Of a stretch of DNA of 64,000 nucleotides, positions 54,447-64,000 are shown one piece after another. The DNA comes from Hibiscus mutabilis (taxonomy: Eukaryota; Streptophyta; Magnoliopsida; Malvales; Malvaceae), in the NCBI GenBank assembly GCA_019671005.1, contig CM033726.1, forward strand, positions 21,203,657 to 21,267,656, in the 5' to 3' direction. The notes beneath the pieces are model-generated. The model was given only the letters and a program-made list of their open reading frames with translations, was not told where the DNA came from and made no database searches. Numbering within the stretch: the stretch's first letter is position 1; each line of letters starts with the position of its first letter. The translations under genes were made by a program, and so were the position numbers.

Positions 54447-56847
54447 AAAGTTTTTAATCAAACTTTTCCCTTAATTTAGGCCATTTTTAAATGGTTTTTA
54501 AATAAAAATAAATTAGATTTGATTTAAAAGATTTTTGATAGCTAAATCTTTTTTTACGTAACTACTTTTACTCTCAACTTTCTTATCATCCAAACTATCA
54601 ATTTTACTATAAATGCCATGAGTCATTCCTTTTTGATTTCATCTTGATTTCTTAATAGATTCCTACACAAATCCTATTTGCTTTCTTGGATATTCCACTC
54701 AAATCTTGCCAATTAAGTGGAAGTCAGCAATTAGAGGTGATTATCATTTCTCTCCTCTAATTAAAGGTTCTTTACTGAAATTCCAAAGTTCTTGATCCTT
54801 TACAATTGATTTTTGTTATGTGTTAATGATTAAATCATGGTTAAAAGGTTTTAATTGAGTTTTGATAGAAAATTTGATGAATCTTGATAATGGTTCTGAT
54901 TTGTGTTAATTCTAATTGATTTAGATCACATGTAAGATATGTTTTAATGTTATGAGGAGAGATTAATAAAAAGAATCCTAAAACTAAGTGAATTTCTAAT
55001 TTGCTAGGTTGTAAATAGTTAGATTTTAAGGTGTTCTTGGTGTTGAAGGTTGCTGGAGATAGAAGGTTGATATATTGTTGTTTTTGGATGTTAATTGATG
55101 ATGTTAATATGTTAAAATCGTTAGGTTATGGCTAGGCTTTGTTTAGGTTGAGTTTGGTGATGTTTCTAATTTTTTTAAGGAAGTGTTTGATGTTTTTATT
55201 TAAGCAAAGTTGTGAAGAGTTGTTGCTGGGATTAGAGATGCATAGTAATGCATTTATCCTTCACCAGTTGAAGAGGTTTCAGAGGCTTTGGAAGCTTGAT
55301 TTTGCATCGGCACGTAGAGTGTTATGTTGTCAGTGAGTGGAAACGTGGTTTACTACTTAATAAAAGTTTGAAAGTGATTTTGGGGTTTAGATTAAGATTG
55401 AAACGCTTATCTAAGCTCATAAGTAAGGATTGGATGTTCTCGCTCTCGTTTCCGGTTTTCCAAAATACAATCTCAAGCACATGTTTATGATTTGGATTAC
55501 CTATTGTTATGTGCATGTTTTGAAATGAAATATGATGTAAATGATCATATGTTTATGCTATAAGAGTTGGGAAAATGATTTATGAAAAGGATTTTTAGAA
55601 TGATAAATGCATGGTTTATTACATTGAAGATTATTTGGTTTGATGCATATGTAAAAATAGTGAGGTAATGTGGTTTAATGGAATATATTGTCAAGTGGCA
55701 ATGATTAAATGCTATCGGATATAGTTGGCATGCCATAGGGTTTAAAGTGCACTATAATAAGTCACCTCATGAGTGTCGAGGGGTCAAGAGTGTGCCATGT
55801 TCCATCATGAGAACCGCAACGGTCGAGGGGTCAAGAGTGTGCCAATTCTCCCGCTGGTGGATACATACATTATAACTGTTGAAGGGTAGTAGTACCATGC
55901 TCCGGTTCGAGGATGTATATGAAGTGGTCGAAGGAACCACTTGGGAAATTTGTGTATCTGATGTGTTTATACAAATAGAATAAATTGGTTTTGGGTTACT
56001 TGAATGCCAATATATGATTTAATGTATCATGAGAAATGGATTATGTTTTGTATAATATGGTTTATACATATGGTGCTCTTTACGCTTGCTATTTTATGGT
56101 TTTAGCATGAGAATGCTTAAATTGAGGTTTATGCTAGAAATCTATGATACATGTGTTGCAAATGTTTAAATGTGCATATTTTGGAAATACAATAGAAGCT
56201 TGAGATGTTTTGGCATGAGTTTCCATACATGTTTGAAAGAAAATGGTTTTAAATGCATTGATGAGTGTTTTTGAGTTTCCCTCACTAATCTTTATACGCT
56301 TATGCTCTCATTTCTCATCAATGCAGGAAAGTAAGCATTTTGAATAGCAAGCAAGCAAGAAGAAATCCAAGGATTAAGATATTTCAAGTACGATTTTATA
56401 AATATTTTGTAGTAATAAAAGGCAATATGACCAAGTTGCGAATGGGAGGGTTATTTTGGTTACTCCCTATTTTGGACAAGTTTCTTTTGGTATTTTGGAC
56501 TTGTTTGAGGATTTATGGCTTGCTTTGAGGGGTTGGGGTATGAATTGCATGCTTGGATTTGCTATGGTTTGAATGATCCTCTTCCATGCCTATTTGATTG
56601 TGGAAATGTTGGTTAGAAAGTTATATGATGTTTGTAAGATGTTTGAAGTATGTTAGATTGAACCAAAGTGTCATATGTTCAACCAAGAGGTCATTACAAA
56701 CCAAGACGTACCGATACGACTCTTCAGGGATCGATACGCAGGGCCTGTCTCGGCTCAAAACTGTGCAAAATTGTATAGGGGTATCGGTACAACTTGCTTC
56801 GTATTGGTACGCCCCTCCGAAAAATACACTAGGTATTGATACACAGG
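54447..56847 (-). repeat. Family B LTR, inverted middle/3' portion
   Basis: Several blocks match the reverse complement of 3260-5700, for example 'gaatcctaaaact', 'ggtgttcttg' with 'gttgctggaga', and 'cctattttggacaag'. It ends in the palindrome cluster (56706-56846), where E4 is inserted. Short ORFs here are not credible genes. Confidence 0.65.
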
Positions 56848-58364
56848 TGTTGCGCATAATAAGTGCTACGCAATTGTGCAAGTATACACATCGCAAGTTA
56901 TAGTATAAAAGATATCGTCTCCACAGGGATTGGTGCCACTTCAAGAATCTAATCTCTTGCACTGTATAAAGTAAAAACACAAGTAGAAGATTATAGGAGT
57001 TTAAACTAATAACTAAACTAAAAAGCAATAAAGTAAAAGAATAGATGAGATCAAATGAGAGAGAGAGGCCAGGTTATCATGAGTTGAGGTGTGATAGCCG
57101 ATTGGATCGTCTTGGTAAATGAGTGCAAGGCCAACTCAGTTGCCACGGCAACTTGCACAACGGGGTTACCTTGGCAACTAATCGATGGTTACCTGGGCAA
57201 CTACTTGGGCGTCTGGGCAGCAACCTTCAAGGTTCGGCAAAGCGTTCTTCAATGGTTTCTTCTTATCCCTAAGTCGAAAATCTAGCTACTTGTGCATGCC
57301 TTGATAATACATCCCTGCGTGAATCAAGAGTGAACAACAACCAATCTTGTGCTCCTCTTAGCCGTTGAAATCCTTAACTTATTCTTAAGCCGGATTAATC
57401 TTCACCAGCAATAGATTGAATAAAGATCATATTCATTCGTTTCTTGAATCTAACTCTCTCGATATTAGATAAATAGATGAAGTTACGAGATCCTCTCGCA
57501 ATTCACTGCAAACAAGAATAAGAACCAAGAATGAATAAACCTTGAATAGAAAAGTGCAAACTCTTATTACCTAAACAAAATCCAATAGTTTCTCACAACC
57601 ACAAAACACAATAACCATAGCTAAATAGATTTAGTTCATGGCTAGGTTCCAAAGAAACACAAGATAAATAATCCCTAGCATAAACCTAATTGAACAAGAA
57701 ATAAAAAGATGAAGGATGGATGAAGCTTGTCGAAATCTCCTTGCCATTGATGCTTGTCGAAAATTCTCTCATCTCTCTCCCTTTGGAGTTGACGGCATGG
57801 CCTCTAATTTATAGGGCTAGGTCAAAGTCCTTCTTTGAGGAGGAAGTTAAGTTGGAATTAAATTATCTTTAAAGAATATAATTCTTTATTATAATTATAT
57901 TCCTTCTAGAACTTCTCCTATCTTATTGGAATTTAATTCTTCTTTAACCTATTCATGGAAATCAAACTCCTTTGGGATTTAGCCTTGCTCCACGTCATAT
58001 TGGGCTTGTCTAGTCATCAATTTCGACTACCATATCACCTTATTCTTTGTCGGCAATTGCCCTGGCAACTGGCTCGGCGTCTCCTTCATGCATTGCCCTG
58101 GCAACTAGCTCAGCATCTCCTTCATGCATTGCCCTGGCAACTAGCTCTAGCCTTGCTTTGGCAAGTGATCCTGCACATACACACAAAACACACCAAAGCA
58201 GCATCTTTTCCCACAAAAACTACCAAGTTATGTAATCAAGCTCAACGATGGAAGGAAACATGGATTAATGCATGAATGGCTAATTATGCAACTAATATGA
58301 GCCTAAGTCTAACAATAATATGAGTAAAAAGGGTAAGAAAAATAGTACTTTTGAACACTTAACA
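56848..58364 (-). repeat. E4 3' LTR (TGTTAAG subfamily)
   Basis: 1517 bp, minus-strand start TGTTAAGTGTTC at 58364 and end ATGCGCAACA at 56848. It has about three 36-bp unit traces at 58050-58150 and the palindrome cluster at 57140-57210, partly mutated. Confidence 0.88.
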
Positions 58365-59230
58365 CCTCCAAACTCGAACTATTGCTTGTCCTCAAGCAAT
58401 GCAAACTAATAATTACCTACCAAGACTTCAATTTTCACAAACTTAGCTTTGAACTTGATTTCAATTCTCAGAACCGGGGCACAAAGTATGATTGGCTTTT
58501 CATTTTTCGTAAAACTTAGGAGTTACTCGGAATCCAACTATAATGCTTGTGAGTGTGTGCAGAGTTGTGTGCAAGTTGATTTTTCGGATTCTATGCAAAC
58601 AAGAGGTTTTCAAATTACTTCATTGGGTTCTTTTTAACATGTTTTAACTAGAGCCGGTTTCGGGCACCTCTAGTGTTTTGTTTTTAGTTTTCTTAAGTTA
58701 ATTAATTTATTCGACTAGAGCCGGTTTCGGGCACCTCTAGCGATCAATTTTTAGCACACACTAGAGCCAATTTCGAGCACCTCTAGCGATCCATTTTTTA
58801 GCACATGCTAGAGCCAATTTCGGGCACCTCTAGCATTCATCCAATTTTTATTCTAATCCCCCAATTTGTTTAATTATCAACCTAAGTTCACTAGAATTCC
58901 TTAAATCAATCAAACCACAACAGTGTTTCATCAAATTTAGCATCATAGTAAAATTCTAAGTTTTCCCATGGTTATCCTAGAATAAAAATTCTATCAATTA
59001 AGTGCATTGGCAAAGTCATCATCCGATATTCATCAAATCTAGGCATTTCTTGTTCCAACTAAAGGCATGGCAAGCAATTTATGTATCCTAAATGCAATAC
59101 TTAAGATGAATGCAACTAAACATGGTAACTACTAATAACAATCCCACCCCTAAACTCGAGTGAGGCATTGTCCTCAATGCATGCATTAAAGAAAAATAAA
59201 AATAATGAAAAATAAAATACAAACGAGGAC
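58365..59230 (-). other. E4 PPT and 3' noncoding block
   Basis: PPT (58365-58379, one G fewer than E1), four CTAGAG hairpin repeats (about 58648-58830) and the upstream PPT-like tract (59143-59158). No ORF. Confidence 0.8.
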
Positions 59231-62220
59231 TTACTCCGAGAGTTCATCGTCGTGGATGATTAGTCTCCTTTTGGTCAGTGTTTTGATTCTCTTGCTTGAA
59301 CGCGATGGTTGTTGATAAGTGTTCAAAAGTACTATTTTTATTACCTTTTTACTCATATTATTGTTAGAATTAAGTTCATATTAGTTGCATAATTAGTCAT
59401 TCATGCGTTAATTCATGTTTCTTTCCACCGTTGAGCTTGATTACATAACTTGGTGATTTTTGTGGAAAAAGATACTGCTTTGGTGTGTTTTTGTGTGTGT
59501 GCAGAATCACTTGCCTAAACAAGGCTAGAACCAGTTGCCAGGGCAATGCATGAAGGAGATGCCGAGCTAGTTGCCAGGGCAATGCATGAAGGAGACGCCG
59601 AGCCAGTTGCCAGGGCAATTGTCGACAAAGAATAAGGTGATATGGTAGACGAAATTGATGACTAGACAAGCCCAAGATGATGTGGAGCAAAGCTAAATCC
59701 CAAAGGAATTTGATTTCCATGAAGAGATTAAAGAAGAATTAAATTCCAAGAAGATATGAGAAGTTCTAGTAGGAATATAATTATAATAAAGAGTTATATT
59801 CTTTAAAGATAATTTAATTCCAACTTAACTTCCTCCTCAAAGAAGGACTTTGACCTAGCCCTATAAATTAGAGGCCATATCATCAACTTGGAGGAGAGCA
59901 AGAAGAGGGAAAATTTCGACAACCCCATAGGGCAAGAAGAGAGAAATTTCGACAAGAGAGCAAGGGGGGAGAGAGTTCGATTTCTTCTTCTTCTTCTTCT
60001 TTGCTTCCATTAGATTCATGGTTTGGGGATTATTCTTTGTATATCTTTTGAACCCAACCATGAACTAACTTGATTGGTTGGGGTTATTGTGTTTTGTTGT
60101 TGTGAGAAACAATTGGATTTTGTTTAGGTAATAAGAGTTTGCACTTTTCTATTCAAGGTTTACTCATTCTTGGCTTTTATTCTTGTTTGCGAGTGAATTG
60201 GGAGAGGATCTCGTAACTTCATCTATTTATCTATTATCGGGAGAGTTAGATTCAAGAAACGAATGAGTATGGTCTTTATTCAATCTATTGATGGTGAAGA
60301 TTAATCCAGCATAAGAATAAGTTAAGGATTTCAGCGGCTAAGAGGAGCGCAAGATTGGTTGTTGTTCACCCTTGATTCACGCAGGGATGTATTTTTAAGG
60401 CATGCACAAGTAGCTAGAGTTTCGACTTAGGGATAAGTAGCTGCCCAGACGCCCAAGTAGTTGCCCAGGTAACCATCGATTAGTTGCCAAGGTAACCCCG
60501 CTGTGCAAGTTGCCACGGCAACTGAGTTGCCCTTGCACTCTTTTACCAAGACAATCCAATCGGCTATCACACCTCAACTCACGATAACCTGGACTATTTA
60601 TTCTCTCTTTTGATTTCATCTATTCTTTTAGTTTATTGCTCTTAGTTTACTCGTTAATTAGAACTCCTATTATCAATTGTGTTTTTACTTTTCACAGTGC
60701 AGTAACTTAAGCAAAGTGGCCCAAACCAATCCCTGTGGAGACGATACTCGATACTCATATCACTTTATTACTTGCGACGTGTATACTTGCACAATTGCGT
60801 AGCACTTATTACACGCAAAAGTTGTTTTCTTGTTGCCGATGGTGGAATCGATCCTCGTACTGGGTTGTCCTCATCGTCCTCTTCATCAATGTCATTGGAT
60901 TTTCGCTTGGAGGATTCAATTGGTGTGGTCTTTGTTGGTGCAATGGAGGACTCGTCCGAATCTAAAAAATTAGACAATGATTCTGTAGGAGTTGATTCGG
61001 GCATAGGTGCTTTACCTTTGGCTTTTGCAGTGACTGTCGGGACGTCTTTAGCTTTTGTTGACGTGGCATCATCTGGATTGGTTACCGTGGCATCATCTGC
61101 TGCGGTTGTCGTGGCGACTGCTTCATTGGTTGTCGGGGCAAGGATCTCGGCAGGAAAGATTGGGAACGACACGCGACTGTCTGGGTACTTTTCTATGATG
61201 ACTTGGGTGATGGCATTATTGTGCTTCTTCATGTACCGCATGAACATTAGTTGTCGGTCTTCAATTTGCCTTAGGTGGCTCGCCAATGGTTGCAAGAGTG
61301 CTTCAAAGTGGCCTGGGGTTGATGGCCGTGTTGCCCGGCCGTTAGGTGCTTGGGCATTAGGGATTGCCGGGGCGGCAGGAGTTGTTGCGGCAATTGGAGG
61401 CCTTAAGGATTTTTCGGTGCCTCTCCCATTAGCTTTCAAATTTGTTCTTGATTCCAACCGAAATTTGGTAGGGCCTTTTCATCGGTGGACTCACTTGGGA
61501 CATGCATCTCCTTGCAAAGATTAGAAATTAAGCAAGGGAAGAAAAGCGAACCCTTATCTTTTGAGCTACATACAAAAATCTCATCACAAATAATTTTTCC
61601 AATGTTAATGATACGATTATGCAGGATAGAATGTATGAGCAAAAGACGTGGTATATCAACGGTAGTATTGTGTGTTGTGGGTATTAGAGAAGTTTTAACA
61701 AACTTATTCCATAGTTTTGCCTCGAGTTTAAGCCGAAGGCGATTTACCGTGCCCTTGTATTTACCGTCGTTCCAATGAGTTCCCAGTTGAGTGAGTTCTT
61801 GAAGCACCTTGTCGAGTTGCTTGGGCGTGATTTGATCAACAAAGGCTTGATGCTCGTCCTTCTCGATGTAAAGCCCGTAAAAGGTGTTGATGTTTTCGGG
61901 GCTTATGAGTATGGCCTTGTCACGAGCAAAAACATAAGGATTATCCGGGTTAGGTGAGTGAGCATAGAATTCTCTTACCCATGAGATGTTACCCGGTTCT
62001 GATTGATGGCAAAAGATTTACCACTTTTGATGTGAAATCCTCTCGAAGATGAATGGTTCAAGGCTGAAATCTTGATGAGAGTTGGAGTATTCAAAGCCTT
62101 GTTCTTCGTAAATCTTCCGGCTTTCAAACTTGGAGTGAAATCTTTTTTGAACCACCGGTGTAGCAAACTTCTTGTATCTTGGTTCTTTGGAGGAACTAAA
62201 AATTTAATTTTGGATGCCAT
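59231..62220 (-). pseudogene. E4 env-like gene, split by a solo LTR
   Basis: The ATG at 62220 (MASKIKF) is followed within ten codons by a short deletion that shifts the frame. The domain text (REFYAHSPNPDNPYVF, INTFYGLYIEKDEH) continues in other frames to 61436. 61457-60826 holds the Ala/Thr repeats, helical segment and acidic run. The gene is cut at 60821 by a 1508-bp LTR and resumes at 59312-59231 with the basic tail and stop. The longest minus-strand ORF here (to 60768) runs into the LTR end and is chimeric. Confidence 0.85.
59313..60820 (+). mobile_element. Solo Athila LTR (TGATAAG subfamily) inside E4 env-like gene
   Basis: 1508 bp, TGATAAGTGTTCAAAAG to CACGCAAAA (the terminal CA has become AA). 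It is flanked by GTTGT on both sides (59308-59312, 60821-60825), a perfect target duplication. No internal region. It has two 36-bp units (about 59534-59610), a (CTT)n run near 59980-60000 and palindrome sites near 60455-60530, several mutated. It belongs to the E1 subfamily. Confidence 0.92.
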
Positions 62221-62759
62221 GGATGATCTTGGTTTGTAAAAACAAAGAAAAGAAAATAAAAGAAACTAAAGAGTTGCAAGATGAAAAGTAGGAATAGGTT
62301 TCTTGGAAGTTAAGGGTGATGGGTTATATAGAAAAGATAGGTAGCAAATATGGTGGATGGGATTAATTTGGATAAAAAATAAAGGGGGTTTCGTTTAGGG
62401 GAAGGGTGACGGTAAGGGGTTTTAATTAGGATAAGTTGGAGGCTTTATATAAGCCTTAGATTCAGCCCATTAATTTCCTTGTTGAAGATGTTTTCCTTCT
62501 TGGATCAAAATTCCTCTTTATCTTGAACTCTTTTCCTACAATTCAAAGACAAATCAAATAAGGATTAAAATTAAAGATAAACTAATAAAAGAAAATAAAT
62601 AAAGATGTGTAAAGGGATTCTTAAACTTAGAAAGATAAAAAAGAAAATATATCCTAAAAAATATAATAATAATCGAAAATAAAAAAAAATTTAGTTCGAG
62701 AAAAAAATAAAAAATAGTCAAAAATAATAATAATAAAAAATATCGAAAGGAGAGCATGC
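62221..62759 (-). promoter_or_regulatory. E4 leader between integrase and env-like gene
   Basis: AT-rich, no gene. The minus strand has GAATTGTAG|GAAAAG near 62537, as in E1 and E3. The part before the ATG is pyrimidine-rich on the minus strand. Confidence 0.5.
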
Positions 62760-64000
62760 TCATGCATCTCCTAAGTTGACCACTTCTTTGTTATGTTCCA
62801 CATGGGCACTATTGTAGTGCTTTAATCTTTGTCCATTAACTTTGAATTCATGTTTGTCAGTGATGGACTTGATTATCACGACACCATGGGAGAATGGTTT
62901 GACAACTTCGAATGGTCCCGACCATCTTGATTTTAGCTTTCCCGGGAAAAGTTTTAGCCAAGAATTGAATAAGAGAACTAGTTGCCCTGGCGTTAATTGT
63001 TGCGGCAATAGTTTCTTGTCATGCCATTGCTTTGTTTTCTCCTTGTAGATTCGTGCATTGTTATAGGCGACTGCACGAAATTCTTCTATCTCGTTGAGGT
63101 CCAACAAACTCTTTTCTTCGGCACTTTCCTAATCCATATTCACGGTCTTGATTGCCCAATATGCCTTGTGTTCGATTTCCACCGGTAGATGGCATGTTTT
63201 GCAATAGACAAGTCGAAAAGGGGACATACCTAAGGGTGTTTTGAATGTAGTGCGATATGCCCAAAGCGCGTCATCTAGTCTTAATGACCAATCCTTCCTA
63301 GAGGGATTTACAACTTTCTCGAGTATACCCTTCAATTCCCGGTTGGAAATTTCTGCTGGCCCGTTGGTTTGTGGGTGATATGCCGTGGCAATCTTGTGTG
63401 TTACGCCGAAGTGTTGCAACATCTTGGCAATAAGTCTATTGTCAAAATGCTTGCCTTCGTCACTAATAATTGCTTCCGGCATCCCAAACTGTGTAAATAT
63501 GTTTTTCTACAAGAATCGTTGCATGGTATTGGAATCGTTGTTGGGAACTGCAGCTGCCTCAACCCATTTAGACAGGTAGTCAATGACAAGTAGAATGTAG
63601 AGGTTGCCGAATGAAGATGGGAAAGGTCCCATAAAATCGATCCCCCATACATCGAACAATTCCACCTTGATGATGTTTTGGAGCGGCATCTCATGTCGTC
63701 TAGAGATATTGCCCGTCCTCTAGCAACGATCACATTGCTTGTAAAAGTCTTGGGCATCTTTGTACAATGTTGGCCAATACAAACCGGATTGCAACACTTT
63801 GGCCGCGGTACGAGTTCCTCCAAAATGTCCTCCAAAAGGTGAAGAATGGCATTGTCGGAGTACATTCTGCTGCTCCTCTTTAGGGACACATCGGTGTATA
63901 ACCTGATCTGCACATTGTTTAAACAAAAGAGGCTCGTCCCAAAAGTAATGTTTAGCATCATGGCGGAACCGCTTCTTCCCTTGGTGAGTAAGACCATAAG
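62760..64000 (-). pseudogene. pol: E4 integrase, partial at window edge
   Basis: Minus-strand segments give the zinc region ([16 protein letters not shown] near 63810-63860, CDRC at 63720-63732), the core [12 protein letters not shown] (63620-63660), [10 protein letters not shown] (63430-63470), [15 protein letters not shown] (63340-63385) and the SRWSGPFEVV terminal part with the natural stop at 62760. Stops occur near 63720 (CAG to TAG) and 63507 (CAG to TAG), and a frameshift lies near 63120. The start of the domain is at or beyond the window end. Confidence 0.87.

Larger units (their letters stand above)
56848..64000 (-). mobile_element. E4: Athila-lineage retrotransposon, runs off the window
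   Basis: Minus-strand order from the right: integrase (64000-62760), leader, env-like gene (62220-59231, split by a solo LTR), 3' noncoding block, PPT and 3' LTR (58364-56848). RT, gag and the 5' LTR lie beyond 64000. It is inserted in a family B palindrome cluster. The left flank is ACAGG (56843-56847), and its partner lies outside. Confidence 0.9.

Noticed and set aside
55139..56528. Several 60-65 codon ORFs between 55.1 and 56.5 kb as host exons
   Set aside because: The region aligns by eye with the reverse complement of family B LTR text; no splice-site pattern or protein similarity.

Overview
This window is plant nuclear DNA made almost entirely of nested LTR retrotransposons. I see no convincing host gene, tRNA, rRNA gene or CRISPR array. 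The main family is Ty3/gypsy of the Athila lineage. Its marks are a primer-binding site matching the 3' end of plant tRNA-Asp, a single gag-pro-RT-RNase H-integrase frame, an 'env-like' gene downstream of pol, and LTRs of about 1.5-1.6 kb that run TG...CA. Such density of nested, mostly dead copies suggests pericentromeric or other heterochromatin of an angiosperm, probably a eudicot. The species cannot be read from the window. I number the Athila copies E0-E4.

Layout. 1-645, 9736-9772 and 21603-22454 are pieces of an old repeat-like host sequence. E0 (646-9730, +) is an old relative with a perfect target-site duplication (CTAAT). Its gag is split by a 3.46-kb solo LTR of a second family ('family B', 2626-6090), and its right half is replaced by a truncated minus-strand Athila copy (7410-9437). 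E1 (9773-21602, +) is the best copy: two LTRs about 2% different by eye, PBS, broken gag-pol, an intact 487-codon env-like ORF and a PPT. E2 (22455-33130, -) is a full-length but decayed copy. 33131-38098 is a mosaic of LTR, env and integrase fragments in alternating orientations. E3 (37316-48424, +) has a truncated 5' LTR and a dead RT active site. 48437-56847 is family B LTR sequence in both orientations, broken by a third family's 3.86-kb solo LTR (48860-52714, TSD CTTAT) that carries an antisense 5S-rRNA-like segment. E4 (56848 to beyond 64000, -) is inserted in family B and has its own env-like gene split by a solo Athila LTR (59313-60820, TSD GTTGT).

How the parts work together. In an intact copy, the LTR TATA box would drive genomic RNA, tRNA-Asp would prime at the PBS, and gag-pol would supply capsid, protease, RT/RNase H and integrase. 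The env-like ORF follows a T-rich leader with a conserved splice-acceptor-like site. The 3' noncoding block holds a PPT next to the LTR, a second PPT-like tract about 0.78 kb upstream, and four copies of a 26-bp imperfect hairpin between them.

Most unusual signal. One 12-bp quasi-palindrome, TTGCC-NN-GGCAA, pervades this Athila family. It forms 36-bp tandem units in the LTR, a cluster near the LTR end, 24-bp tandem units coding A-S-A-T repeats in gag and in the RNase H-integrase linker, and repeats in the env-like gene, always in the same codon phase. One half-site pair also brackets part of the PBS. The older relative E0 lacks this 12-mer, but its LTR and gag are both rich in a different half-site (TGCCA/TTGGCA). 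Family B LTRs have their own palindrome cluster (GTAYCGRTAC). I know of no description of such an element-wide motif shared by LTR and coding minisatellites, but I could not search for one.
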